NCBI RefSeq assembly: GCF_003075415.1
Contig: NZ_QDAH01000055.1
Span: 1-33,217 of the forward strand
Direction of reading: 5' to 3'
Origin: Microvirga sp. KLBC 81
GTDB lineage: Bacteria > Pseudomonadota > Alphaproteobacteria > Rhizobiales > Beijerinckiaceae
DNA: 33,217 nucleotides
In this document: positions 7,736 through 16,177 of the stretch, one piece after another
Numbering within the stretch: the stretch's first letter is position 1
How the letters are laid out: the number at the start of each line of letters is the position of its first letter
Notes under the pieces: generated by a model
The model's input: the letters and a program-made list of their open reading frames with translations, nothing else
Database searches by the model: none
Told to the model about the DNA's origin: nothing
Position numbers and translations under genes: made by a program

Positions 7736-8051
7736 GCGGAGCGGCGTCCCATTCCTTGAACTCAGGGTGCTTCGTCTCCACGATCCGTTGCTCCGCCAGC
7801 TTGAGCACCACCCGCCTCGGCGATAGCGAAGACGGGTTCTGTGCCGATTTTCGGCAGGGCCGACCACGGTTCTTTCTCGAGTACGGCAGACAGGCGCCAC
7901 CGCTTGAGAGGTCACCGGACGGACAGGTGCCGCCTTTTGGAGCGACCTGGGCGTAGACGTCGGATGTGGCCATCACCACGGACAGACCGGTCAGAAGGAC
8001 AGCGCATAAACGGCGAACGGTTAACCCGAACGTTGTCGTCGGCATCGGCAT
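7647..8051 (-). CDS. Possible small secreted protein, probably decayed at its 3' end
   Basis: The first 34 residues look like a signal peptide (VRRLCAVLLTGLSVVMATSDVYA), followed by a Cys-containing GGTCPSGDLSSGGACLPY segment like the short CPSG...SGGxC repeats of rhizobial secreted proteins. Beyond about residue 60 the composition turns into low-complexity Arg/Pro, and the frame runs 89 bp into the 3' end of the convergent cold-shock gene, which is unlikely for an intact gene. The real coding part may be only about 7850-8051, with a frameshift or truncation after that. The start is ATG at 8051 or the third codon (8045). Confidence 0.35.
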   Translation of the reverse strand: MPMPTTTFGLTVRRLCAVLLTGLSVVMATSDVYAQVAPKGGTCPSGDLSSGGACLPYSRKNRGRPCRKSAQNPSSLSPRRVVLKLAEQRIVETKHPEFKEWDAAPLKRVRPPRPHGPCALPRWRREPPAPAPIR

Positions 8052-8177
8052 TTACTCTACCGGCAGTTTGGTTCGGGCGGTCTGGTCTGCAGCGTAGACT
8101 GACCTCGCTGCCCGGATAAAGTCCTGGTCGATCCGTGACACGGTCAGAAGGCCGGCACGTGATCGGGAGGGGCGGCA

Positions 8178-8618
8178 ATGGCAATTCGGTATCTCAGGCA
8201 CGCTCTCGGTGTCGGCCTTTTGGTCGCCGGGTCGTTTCTGTGCGCGGGGATATCCGTCCAGGCTGCCTCCCCGGGCATGCCTGATTATCCGTGGGATCTG
8301 CGCCAGAAGATGCCAGTCCATTACCGGGCCTATCTGAAAATCCTGCCGGCCCGGTTGAAGCGCACGGCCTGGTTCGGCCGGTTTGACGGAACCGGTATGC
8401 CGGTTGAGCGGGTGGCGGTCGACAGCAAGGTGTATTTTGCGGGCGGGATCTGTAAGCCGCATGAGTGCGCGGACAATTACCTCACCTTCCTGGTCGAGGC
8501 TGACGGCTCGCGTGCCGTGGCGATGGTGAAGGCGACGGAGACAGGCGGCCAGATCGTGGAGCTCGGACATCCAACGACGGCTGAGCGGCAGTTTATGGCG
8601 AAGGAATTTCAGGATTAA
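8178..8618 (+). CDS. Ivy-family (inhibitor of vertebrate lysozyme) periplasmic protein
   Basis: A 146-residue exported protein. Residues 1-29 form a signal peptide ending near SVQA. The mature part carries the family hallmark CKPHEC (92-97, usually CKPHDC), whose two Cys form the disulfide of the loop that enters the lysozyme active site, followed by ADNYLTFLVEADGSRAVAMV. Length fits the family (E. coli Ivy has 157 residues). Ivy proteins inhibit c-type lysozyme in the periplasm and may also restrain the cell's own lytic transglycosylases; either role here is inference. The CKPHDC to CKPHEC change is conservative. A purine-rich GGGAGGGGCGG precedes ATG. The gene appears to be monocistronic. 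Confidence 0.82.
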   Translation: MAIRYLRHALGVGLLVAGSFLCAGISVQAASPGMPDYPWDLRQKMPVHYRAYLKILPARLKRTAWFGRFDGTGMPVERVAVDSKVYFAGGICKPHECADNYLTFLVEADGSRAVAMVKATETGGQIVELGHPTTAERQFMAKEFQD

Positions 8619-8816
8619 ACAGGGGGGCAGCGCAGGGACAGTAGCTCAGGTTCCAGCCCCGAGAAGCGCGTGGCCGAGCATGGCCCCGCCCGGATCAGTG
8701 CAGTCATGATTGCGCTCGGTTGAGAATGAGCGGGCATGATTGCATCCACTCGCCTCGCAGATATGTCGAACAGGACCGCTGCCGGCGGGGAGTGTCCGCC
8801 GATAACGCCTCCCTCG

Positions 8817-9143
8817 TCAGAGGATGACAGGTCGCTGCAGCTGAACGATATGCTGATTACCTTCCCCATCCAGGATGGATAGGCTCTCAATCCCGCTTGG
8901 GCCCTCCTCGACATAAAGTTCAACTGGCTTGTGAATGAGGTGGTCGAGCCCTTCCAGCGCCACTTCGAGCACATTGTCCTTTGGGTCATAAGCAATGCCG
9001 AGCAGCCTAATCCCCTCAGCCTCGACTTGGTTGCCCAATTTGGGGGAGACGACCCGCACTTCCGCTCGTCTGTCGCTGAGGCTCTCTGAAACTTGATCGA
9101 GATAAAGGCGCCAATCGGACATATCGATCATTCTGGCGGTCAT
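8817..9143 (-). CDS. DUF5335 family protein
   Basis: A cytoplasmic protein of 108 residues matching the DUF5335 pattern: an N-terminal DWRLYLDQVSESL helix, then QVEAEGIRLLGIAYDPKDN, VLEVALEGLDHLIHKPVEL, YVEEG and a final strand QHIVQLQRP. Function unknown. The frame is open to a TTG at 9149, but ATG at 9143 with GGAAGGG 8 nt upstream is preferred. It lies between the Ivy gene and the UspA gene, two stress-type genes, without clear operon linkage: the UspA gene upstream ends 237 nt before it. Confidence 0.8.
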   Translation of the reverse strand: MTARMIDMSDWRLYLDQVSESLSDRRAEVRVVSPKLGNQVEAEGIRLLGIAYDPKDNVLEVALEGLDHLIHKPVELYVEEGPSGIESLSILDGEGNQHIVQLQRPVIL

Positions 9144-9380
9144 GGCCAAGGCCCTTCCATTGCTAAGATCCTAATCTCAAGATTTTTCAGGCAATTATCA
9201 GAAGTCGCAACAGGGCAGCCTGTCATAGCAAAGAAGAGAGTACGGTGCTCGGCAAACGAAAAGGCCCGGGTCCTCTGTCCCTCGCGGAGGCAACCGATCT
9301 GAGTAGCGGAGGGCCCGCAGCTCAGACCGCTCATCACAAGAGAACGAGCCGGGGCGGGGAATGTTTGCACGGCACTCAGC

Positions 9381-10196
9381 TCAATGCGACATCAGCACGG
9401 GAACGGTCATGGTTTGGAGGATTCTGCGGGTCGTGCCGCCCAGCACGATCTCCCGCAGCCGCGAATGGCCGTAGCCGCCCATCACGATCAGATCGGCATT
9501 CACGTCCGCCGCATGTGACAAGAGAGTATTTGCAACATTCACCTGTTCGCTAAGGCTTGTCACGTGAGCCACAATGCCGTGCCGCGCAAGATGGCGCACG
9601 ATGTTGCTGTCGCGCCCGTTGCGGCTGCCTCTGACGTTGCCGACCGCCACAATCTCGACCCGCTCGGTCAGTGCGAGCAGCGGCAAGGCATCTGCGATAG
9701 CGCGAGCCGCAGGGCGTCCCTCGTCCCATGCGATGAGGACTGTCCGGAACTGTGAACGTCCGTAGCGGAAGGGAACAATCAACACCGGACGTCCCGACCC
9801 GAATAGAATGGCCTCGATGATGTCGGATGTCTCTGTTCCGGCAGGATCAGGTTGCTGGAGAACGGTCGTATCAAAATACCGGGCGAGGCCGCTGATCTCG
9901 TCGCCGATGTCTCCAGTGGCGACGTCAAGCATCAACGTTTCCGCGGGAACACCCAACCGCCTTGCTTCCTCCGAGAAAGCATCGAGCGCCGTTCGTGCCG
10001 TATTCTCAACATCCTCACGCATGTGGTTCAGAATATCGCTCGGCATTTCTGAACGGATGAAGGCAGGTAAGCTGGGGGCGCCGCCGGACGAAGTTGCCGT
10101 CAGTGTCGCGCCATTGATCCGAGCGAGTTCCAAGGCATAGCGATTGCCGGCATCTGTGTCTTTGCCGATCACGAGCAGCAAGTCTTTGAAGGGCAT
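9381..10196 (-). CDS. Universal stress protein (tandem UspA)
   Basis: A 271-residue protein, long enough for two USP domains (about 1-140 and 150-271). The C-terminal domain keeps the ATP-binding signature GGYGHSRLREIVLGGTTRRI, matching G-2x-G-9x-G(S/T), so this half should bind ATP. The N-terminal domain lacks that motif (FGSGRPVLIVPF instead) and is probably structural. Universal stress proteins act in the cytoplasm under starvation, oxidants or oxygen limitation. AAGGAGG lies 6 nt before ATG, a strong site. A GC-rich hairpin at 10227-10245 lies in the probable leader. No EcfG-type promoter was seen upstream. Confidence 0.9.
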   Translation of the reverse strand: MPFKDLLLVIGKDTDAGNRYALELARINGATLTATSSGGAPSLPAFIRSEMPSDILNHMREDVENTARTALDAFSEEARRLGVPAETLMLDVATGDIGDEISGLARYFDTTVLQQPDPAGTETSDIIEAILFGSGRPVLIVPFRYGRSQFRTVLIAWDEGRPAARAIADALPLLALTERVEIVAVGNVRGSRNGRDSNIVRHLARHGIVAHVTSLSEQVNVANTLLSHAADVNADLIVMGGYGHSRLREIVLGGTTRRILQTMTVPVLMSH

Positions 10197-10226
10197 GTCC
10201 GCCTCCTTTCACGAAGGCGCGGAAGA

Positions 10227-10245
10227 GGCCCCCGATCCGGGGGCC
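10227..10245 (-). promoter_or_regulatory. GC-rich hairpin in the UspA leader
   Basis: GGCCCCC (10227-10233) and GGGGGCC (10239-10245) pair over a 5-nt loop. It lies 31-49 nt upstream of the UspA start and would form in its 5' leader if transcription begins further upstream. A regulatory role is possible but not shown. Confidence 0.4.
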
Positions 10246-10567
10246 GAATTGCGCACGATTATAGCACAGCCAAGCATCCAGGCCTATCTACGGCTGCGGT
10301 CAAGCTGTCGTCTCGGTACGCCTCAGAAAGGCAGGATTGAATTCAGGAGGTTGAGCTGCCTCGCCAGGATCGGACTATGCACGATAGCGATCCAAGCTGC
10401 CACACCTTCCATGGAGCCTTCGAAGTCCCTGACCGAGCGGGACAGGCCAGGCCACGCGAAGGCTCATTATATGCTCATTGCCACGGCGGTGCAGTTGGGG
10501 TGGCCTCGCGATCATGCTGCGGGTCGGAGGTCCTCTGCACGGCGAGGGCTGCCGGCGCGTGCAAACC

Positions 10568-10708
10568 CTAGAGCCTCGGACGTGAAACCTGGATTTGCAC
10601 TTCTGGGATCGATCCGATGCTCCCTTTCTGGAGGAGCGCATCGCTATTTGCGGAAAACCGGGTTCCCTTTCCGCTGACGCGGCCCTTCGGTTCCGCACGA
10701 TGCGCTAG
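10568..10708 (+). repeat. Dispersed palindromic repeat, copy A
   Basis: This copy is bounded by CTAGAGCC and GCGCTAG. It contains the shared blocks GCCTCGGACGTGAAA, TGGATTTGCACTT, CCGATGCT, GAGCGCATCG, GCGGAAAACCGG and TTCCGCACGATGC. The same blocks occur in the same orientation at 23286-23442 and 31806-31918, and inverted at 19949-20088. Each copy folds into nested stems, for example GATGCTCC...GGAGCGCATC. This is a non-coding intergenic element; frames crossing it give spurious similar peptides. Confidence 0.85.
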
Positions 10709-10710
10709 GG

Positions 10711-10841
10711 ACTGCGCCTTTCTCTCTGGATCCCGGCATCATCTCCATGGCCCGGTTGACGAGGTAAGAGGTGTGTGCCTGCCGCCACGGCTCTTCAAAG
10801 AGGGCGTGATCGGCCCTTTGCGATGAGGCGATGGTCAGCAA
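10711..10841 (-). pseudogene. Possible remnant of a small gene cut by repeat A
   Basis: The reverse frame starting at ATG 10841 gives about 43 residues of normal composition (HALFEEPWRQAHTSYLVNRAMEMMP) before it enters repeat A, after which the translation is repeat-derived. This suggests that the repeat replaced or truncated the 3' part of a small gene. The family is not recognised, and it could be chance. Confidence 0.25.
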
Positions 10842-10879
10842 GTGGCACCATAAATTGCGCCGCAGCGCTGATCCAATTG

Positions 10880-10936
10880 TAGGTCTGCTCTGCAGAATTA
10901 GACTCGGCTGCAGACCTATTCCGATCAGGGAATAGG
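10880..10936 (-). repeat. Two overlapping, mutually exclusive hairpins at the end of a membrane-protein gene
   Basis: TAGGTCTGC (10880-10888) pairs with GCAGACCTA (10910-10918), and imperfect flanks extend this stem. CCTATTCC (10915-10922) pairs instead with GGAATAGG (10929-10936). The two stems share CCTA at 10915-10918, so only one can form at a time. They lie across and just after the stop codon of the reverse membrane-protein gene; a terminator-like role is possible. Confidence 0.45.
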
Positions 10937-11344
10937 ATTAGCAGGACCTTGGGCTACCACCATGAAGATGGCAGAGATCACTCCCGCAAGGGCCAAGCTG
11001 CCGAGCAGAAGCGTACGAAAGGGGATATGGCGGCTGGCCCAGGATAAGCGCACCGCTTCCTTGTGCTGTTGTCGTGCCGCTATCTGATCGGCAGCGATCA
11101 GGTTGAGCAGGGTATCGATGTCATCAAGCAAGTCGATCATCTCACGAGAGAGGGCCGCGTTTCGCCACTGCTGCCGCTGATCCCTGGTCGTCTTGAGCTT
11201 GATGGACTGTGCCCGAAGAAGTGCCTCTGCATGCATTTCTCGGCGGATCGCATGGAGGCTTAGGATCATCAAGACAGGCACGAGAGCAATAAGTCCGAGA
11301 GCTATCCAATCTGCGGCGGTGAAGCTTGACGGAAGGATGTCCAT
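10925..11344 (-). CDS. Small two-helix membrane protein, hypothetical
   Basis: A protein of 139 residues with two membrane segments, about 11-28 (WIALGLIALVPVLMILSL) and about 110-130 (FRTLLLGSLALAGVISAIFMVV). Between them lies a charged helical region (residues 30-105, ARQQHKEAV and similar) that probably faces the cytoplasm. No characterised family was recognised. The frame is open up to 11413, but ATG at 11344 directly follows a GGAGGAA site, so the upstream 23 codons are probably not translated. The stop lies inside the second of two overlapping hairpins. There is no operon partner. Confidence 0.65.
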   Translation of the reverse strand: MDILPSSFTAADWIALGLIALVPVLMILSLHAIRREMHAEALLRAQSIKLKTTRDQRQQWRNAALSREMIDLLDDIDTLLNLIAADQIAARQQHKEAVRLSWASRHIPFRTLLLGSLALAGVISAIFMVVAQGPANPIP

Positions 11345-11500
11345 GGCGGTTCCTCCACATAGCACCTCGATAAGACGCTTTCCGAACAGGGCTGCGCTCG
11401 CAGCACCCGGCAATTTTTGATTTTACCGCTAAATGCCCTTTGATCACCCGCGCAATTGGTGACTTTCGGGTAGAATGCTAAAGTTAGAAGATTCAAGCTC

Positions 11501-11527
11501 GCGTTCATGAGCCGTGTGAGCGTTCAT
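11501..11527 (+). promoter_or_regulatory. Direct repeat GCGTTCAT upstream of the MBL-fold gene
   Basis: GCGTTCAT occurs at 11501-11508 and again at 11520-11527, 19 bp apart start to start, about 100-127 nt before the MBL-fold gene. Two direct 8-mers near two helical turns apart could be an activator site. No known consensus was recognised. Confidence 0.25.
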
Positions 11528-11627
11528 TCGCGTCAGTGTAGCTCAAACTCTAAAACGTCAATCAGGCGAGAATTGAGCCCGTGATCGGGGGATCATCCAT
11601 TGGCAGGAGAAGCAATGGAGAACCAAG

Positions 11628-12356
11628 ATGGAAACCAGGATCGACGAGATTGGCGATAGGATCTACCGCCTATCGACCTTCGTGCCCGACATCGTGCCGC
11701 CCTCCGGCTTTACGTTCAACCAATTTCTGATCATGGGCGATGATCCGCTGCTGTTTCATACAGGCCTGAGAACGATGTTCCCCCTTGTCTCTGCGGCCGT
11801 CTCCCGGATCATGCCGGTCGACAAGCTGCGTTGGATCACGTTCGGTCACTACGAAGCTGACGAATGCGGCTCAATGAATGAGTGGCTTGCGGTGGCTCCG
11901 CAGGCGGAGATTGCACACGGAATGACAGGATCTACCGTATCATTGATCGACACGGCAGATCGGCCTCCACGGGTGTTGTCGAATGGTGAGGTTCTCGATA
12001 TCGGGGGTAGGCGGATCCGCTACATCGACACGCCGCACGTGCCGCATGGCTGGGATGCAGGTGTGATTTATGAGGAGACGAGCAGGACGTTATTCTGCGG
12101 AGATCTCTTCACCCATGTCGGCGACGGCCCTGCCGTAGTTGAAACGGAGATTGTAAGCCCTTCGCTCGCGGCGGAAGACATTTTCGGATTTACGAGTCTT
12201 GGCCCAACAACGGCACCAACAATCCGCAGGTTGGCGGATCTGGCGCCACGCATGCTTGCGGTCATGCATGGTTCCTCATACGCCGGCAATGCCGGCGCGG
12301 CCCTTCAGGACCTTGCCGGTGCCTATGAGACCCGCTTGCGGGCTGCCATGGCCTGA
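11628..12356 (+). CDS. Metallo-beta-lactamase-fold protein of the diiron (flavodiiron/ODP) type
   Basis: A 242-residue single-domain MBL-fold protein. Metal ligands follow the flavodiiron pattern: HYEADE (74-79, H-x-E-x-D), His140 in TPHVPHGWD, Asp159 in FCGDLF and His214 in AVMHGSS. The Glu in place of the His of zinc enzymes points to a diiron centre, as in oxygen- or NO-reducing flavodiiron proteins and oxygen-binding diiron sensors. No flavodoxin domain is attached, so a redox partner or a sensor role is open. It starts 47 nt after the window's 11580 G-rich stretch and ends 60 nt before the penicillin-acylase gene on the same strand, so co-transcription is plausible. Function in this host is unknown. 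Confidence 0.8.
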   Translation: METRIDEIGDRIYRLSTFVPDIVPPSGFTFNQFLIMGDDPLLFHTGLRTMFPLVSAAVSRIMPVDKLRWITFGHYEADECGSMNEWLAVAPQAEIAHGMTGSTVSLIDTADRPPRVLSNGEVLDIGGRRIRYIDTPHVPHGWDAGVIYEETSRTLFCGDLFTHVGDGPAVVETEIVSPSLAAEDIFGFTSLGPTTAPTIRRLADLAPRMLAVMHGSSYAGNAGAALQDLAGAYETRLRAAMA

Positions 12357-12415
12357 AAGGTCGCGGCTTGGCGGCTCACCGAAAAGATCCGTGCGGCCGA
12401 GTTATTGTAGGAACG

Positions 12416-14839
12416 ATGATGCGGCTGCTCGGAAACCTCCCTCGAATGCGGTTTTGGATTCGCGGAACGCTGGTCATTTTCGGCGTGATTGCGATTTGCG
12501 CCCTCGCCGGCGGTACATTGATGTATTGGCGTCTGCGCGCCAGCCTCCCAATACTGGAAGGCAATGTCGCGGCGCCTGAACTCTCCGCTCCCGTCACGGT
12601 GACGCGGGATGCTCAGGGGGTGCCGATGCTTGTCGGGCGTTCCCGGGCTGATCTCGCTTGGGCACTAGGTTTTTTGCACGCGCAGGAGCGCTTCTTTCAA
12701 ATGGATGGCCAGCGCCGCCTTGCGGCAGGCGAGCTCTCGGAGCTGGCCGGAACTGTCACCCTGAATCAAGATCGCGTACATCGAGTTCATCGCTTCCGGA
12801 AACGCGCCGCCGCAGTATTAGCCGGAATGATGCCGGAGGAACGCGAAGTTCTCGATGCTTATGTTGCTGGGGCCAATCGGGGCTTGCAGGACTTGGGCGC
12901 CCCCCCTTTCGAATATCTGGTTCTGCGTTCGACGCCTGCGCCCTGGACGGCCGAAGACACCGTGCTGACCGTATACACGATGTATTTGGACCTGCAGGAA
13001 GCCGACGGGGCAACCGAGCGTCGACGGGCCAATGCGGAGGAGGCACTCGGAGGGCAGATGGCTGCCTTCCTTTTTCCCGAGGGCACATCGTGGGATGCCC
13101 CGCTCGATGGGTCGACCCTGCCAATGCCGGCGATGCCAGACGGCAATATCAAGAAAAGGACGGGCTTCCCTCGGCCGTCTGGCGAGGCCGAGGAGGAAGC
13201 CACTAGCCTCGGCAGCAACAACTGGGCCGTGGGAGGCGTCCTCAGTGCACGCGGTGCCGCGATCGTGGCCAACGACATGCATCTTAACCTGAGGGTTCCG
13301 AATATCTGGTACAGAGCACGGCTCGTGTTGAAAGACGAGGGCAGCGGCACCGCTCTCGACATCACGGGCGTCACGCTGCCTGGTGCTCCGAATATCGTGG
13401 CCGGCAGCAACGGCAAGATCGCCTGGGGCTTCACCAACAGCTATGTCGATACGAGCGACGTGGTCATCCTCGAACCTGACGCGGAACGCCCCGATCTGTA
13501 TCGCACGCCCGCGGGCGCCCGGCACCTCGACCATGTTGAGGAGCACCTCTGTCCCAAGGATGCCGCATGCGAGATCCTGCCAATCGAGGAGAGCCTCTGG
13601 GGGCCCGTTATCGGCACCGACCGCCAAGGCCGCAAAATTGCTTATCGCTGGATCGCGCACGATCCTGTGGCGGTCAACCTGCGCAGCATCTTGGAACTGG
13701 AGCGTGCCGAGACGGCGCGTACAGCGCTGGACATCGCACACCGGATGGGCGTTCCGCATCAGAACCTCGTTGTCGGCGACGCTCAGGGCAACATCGGCTG
13801 GACTGTCACCACGGCGATGCCGAAGCGCTTCGGGTTCGATGGACGTCTCCCGGCGTCGTGGGCCGACGGTACCAAGGGATGGAGCGGATATCTGGTGCCG
13901 GAGGAAGTGCCGGTGGTCTACAATCCCGAGAACCAGCGCATCTGGACCGCAAACAGCCGAGTGGTCGGCGGGGAGGCCTTGGGGAAGATTGGCTTTGGCG
14001 CCTATGCTCACGGATCCCGTGCTCGCCAGATCAGGGACGGATTATTGGCCAAGGAGCTTTTTGACGAACAGGACATGCTGGCCATCCAACTGGATGATCG
14101 CGGGGTGCTGCTGGAACGGTGGCAAGCCTTGATGCTTCAACGCCTGCGGGCAGGGGCCGGAAACCCTCACTACGCGGCACTTATCCCGGCGGTCGAGAAC
14201 TGGGGAGGCCGGGCAGTTCCAGACTCTGTCGGCTACCGACTTGTCCGGACGTTTCGGATTGAACTGATAAATGCAGCCTATTCCGCCTATACCGCGCCGA
14301 TGCGAACAGGCGAGCCCGCATCAGCGAGCGGCTGGCCGCCTCAGCCTTTTTTACCGAGGCAGGCAGACGAGCCGGTGTGGCGACTGTTGTCAGAGCGCCC
14401 GGCTCATCTCGTGCCGCCTGGTTACAGGGATTGGGATGGGGTCGTGGACGCCGCAATCGAGAAAACTCTGTCGGCCGTTGCCACACGGGCGGATGGCCGA
14501 CTTGAAGCCTTTACCTGGGGCGCCGCCAACCGGGCGGAGATCAGACATCCGCTTGCACGAGCCGTACCCGGGCTGGCGCTGTTTCTGAACCCGCCGGATG
14601 AGCCGCAATCGGGGGATCTCTATCAGCCTCGGGTGGCTGGTCCAGGAACCGGAGCATCGGAGCGGTTTGTGGTGGTACCGGGGCACGAAGGAACAGGCAT
14701 CTTCCACATGCCAACCAGTCAGACCGGTCATCCTCTCTCACCCTACTACAATGTCGGGCACGAGGATTGGGCGAGGGGCCGGGCAACCCCATTCCTGCCA
14801 GGAGACCCAAAGTGGCGGTTGGTGTTCCACCCGCAATGA
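12416..14839 (+). CDS. Penicillin acylase family protein (Ntn hydrolase, S45)
   Basis: A precursor of about 807 residues. An N-terminal membrane anchor or signal segment (about 13-38, IRGTLVIFGVIAICALAGGTLMYW) precedes the alpha-subunit region with PVTVTRDAQGVPML and ALGFLHAQERFFQMD. The autocatalytic cut is expected before Ser267 in LGSNNWAVGG (codon at 13214); this Ser becomes the N-terminal nucleophile of the beta subunit, after a ~20-residue spacer. Family members hydrolyse amide bonds of acylated amines such as penicillins or acyl-homoserine lactones; the substrate cannot be told. The frame opens at a TTG at 12368, but AGGA at 12409-12412 favours ATG 12416 or 12419. A GGDEF-EAL fragment follows in the same frame after the stop. 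Confidence 0.9.
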   Translation: MMRLLGNLPRMRFWIRGTLVIFGVIAICALAGGTLMYWRLRASLPILEGNVAAPELSAPVTVTRDAQGVPMLVGRSRADLAWALGFLHAQERFFQMDGQRRLAAGELSELAGTVTLNQDRVHRVHRFRKRAAAVLAGMMPEEREVLDAYVAGANRGLQDLGAPPFEYLVLRSTPAPWTAEDTVLTVYTMYLDLQEADGATERRRANAEEALGGQMAAFLFPEGTSWDAPLDGSTLPMPAMPDGNIKKRTGFPRPSGEAEEEATSLGSNNWAVGGVLSARGAAIVANDMHLNLRVPNIWYRARLVLKDEGSGTALDITGVTLPGAPNIVAGSNGKIAWGFTNSYVDTSDVVILEPDAERPDLYRTPAGARHLDHVEEHLCPKDAACEILPIEESLWGPVIGTDRQGRKIAYRWIAHDPVAVNLRSILELERAETARTALDIAHRMGVPHQNLVVGDAQGNIGWTVTTAMPKRFGFDGRLPASWADGTKGWSGYLVPEEVPVVYNPENQRIWTANSRVVGGEALGKIGFGAYAHGSRARQIRDGLLAKELFDEQDMLAIQLDDRGVLLERWQALMLQRLRAGAGNPHYAALIPAVENWGGRAVPDSVGYRLVRTFRIELINAAYSAYTAPMRTGEPASASGWPPQPFLPRQADEPVWRLLSERPAHLVPPGYRDWDGVVDAAIEKTLSAVATRADGRLEAFTWGAANRAEIRHPLARAVPGLALFLNPPDEPQSGDLYQPRVAGPGTGASERFVVVPGHEGTGIFHMPTSQTGHPLSPYYNVGHEDWARGRATPFLPGDPKWRLVFHPQ

Positions 14840-15967
14840 GCATACCAGCCCATACAGCCGTCAGGAAACGGACCAGGCCTGTTGCGGGCCAGCGACACCT
14901 TCGCCCGGCTCGGCGGTGACCAGTTCGCCATCGTGCAGGTGGGGATCGCTGGCGAGCCCGACGTGGAGGCACTGTGCGCCCGCATTCTCGAGACGGTGCG
15001 TCGGCCTTTCAACCTGCTCGGACATGAGGTCTTCCTGGGCGCCAGCATCGGTATCGCTCTGGCACCGGAAGCCGGCGACGAGCGGGCTGATCTGCTGCGC
15101 AAAGCGGACATTGCTCTCTATCGGGCCAAGGGTGAGGGACGGAACTGCTACCGCTACTTCACTCCGTCCCTGGACGAGACCGTGCAGCTGCGCAGCCGGC
15201 TTGAGGAGGATCTGCGGACGGCATTGGCCGACGGCGAAGGCCTGCAGGTCTTCTATCAGCCCGAGGTCGCATCCGCAGGACAGCCCGTCATCGGGCTGGA
15301 GGCGCTGGTGCGCTGGCAGCATCCGACGCGGGGGCTGATCTCGCCCGAGCAGTTCATCCCGATTGCCGAGGAAACCGGGCTCATCATGCCGCTCGGTGAA
15401 TGGGTTCTGCGCCAGGCCTGTATCGTCTCGCGGCGCTGGCCCGAGCTGTTAATGGCCGTCAATCTGTCGCCGGTTCAGGTCCGCTCGAGCGGGTTTGCGG
15501 AACGGGTGATCGAAATCGTACGCGAGTGCGGGGCCGATCCGCGCCGGATCGAGTTTGAGATCACCGAGGGCACCCTGCTGGACAACGGGGAGTTCACCGG
15601 CAAGGTCTTGCAGAGCTTGCGTGAGGCCGGCTTCAGGATCGCCCTGGATGACTTCGGCACTGGGTATTCGAGCCTGAACTATCTGCGGCAATTCGAGATC
15701 GACAAGATCAAGATCGATCGCTCCTTCGTTCAGCCCCTGGGCCGTGCCCTGGGCCTGACGGTTACGGCGGAGGGCGTGGAAACGGAGGAGCAGAAGCGGC
15801 TGATCGCAGCCATGGGTGCCAGTGAGATGCAGGGTTTCCTGTTCTCCCAGGCCGTTCCTGAGGATTGGGATGCGGGTCTGCTCTCAAGATTGAATGCACG
15901 CGCAAAACCCAACGAGGCGCGGAGCGCCCTCACCACGCTCGCCCTTCCGATGGGATCCGGTTCTTGA
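14840..15967 (+). pseudogene. Decayed GGDEF-EAL gene: N-terminal truncation and internal EAL deletion
   Basis: The open frame begins directly after the acylase stop; homology starts near 14879 with LLRASDTFARLGGDQFAI. The first half of the GGDEF domain and any sensor are missing, and GGDEF itself reads GGDQF, which should not make c-di-GMP. The EAL domain follows with EALVRWQHP (140-148, counted from a TTG at 14882), NLSPVQ, ITEG, DDFGTGYSS (256-264) and KIDRSF (277-282). Between KIDRSF and AEGVET only about 13 residues remain instead of the usual ~29, removing a helix of the barrel. The gap point carries a 9-bp direct repeat (CCCTGGGCC at 15735 and 15747). If expressed, catalysis is unlikely. 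The C-terminal end (QGFLFSQAVP) is normal. Confidence 0.8.
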
Positions 15968-16177
15968 GCCGGGAGCAAGAGCAAAGGTCTGGGCCTCTTC
16001 ACGCACGCAGACCCGACTTCTCCCGATCCAAGCAGACTTGAACCATGGCCCAATCGCCGCAGCTCGGTTTCTGCCACATTAATGGCGGGATTGCTTTTCA
16101 GAGGCCCGAGCAAGCGTTAAGAACGGAAGCGCGACGATCACCTTACCTGGACGGCTCAATGGGTCGGGGGCACTCGG

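Larger units (their letters stand above)
10197..10924. other. Intergenic region with hairpins, a dispersed repeat and a possible gene remnant
   Basis: In order, this stretch holds a GC-rich hairpin (10227-10245), about 320 nt with no recognised content, dispersed repeat copy A (10568-10708), a short reverse frame of reasonable composition (10711-10841) that runs into the repeat, and paired hairpins at 10880-10936. No gene could be supported in 10246-10567 on either strand. Confidence 0.55.

Noticed and set aside
12818..14011. Long reverse open frame of about 397 codons opposite the acylase gene
   Set aside because: It lies fully inside a well-supported acylase, is Arg/His/Ala-rich and has no recognised motif: a GC-driven antisense shadow.
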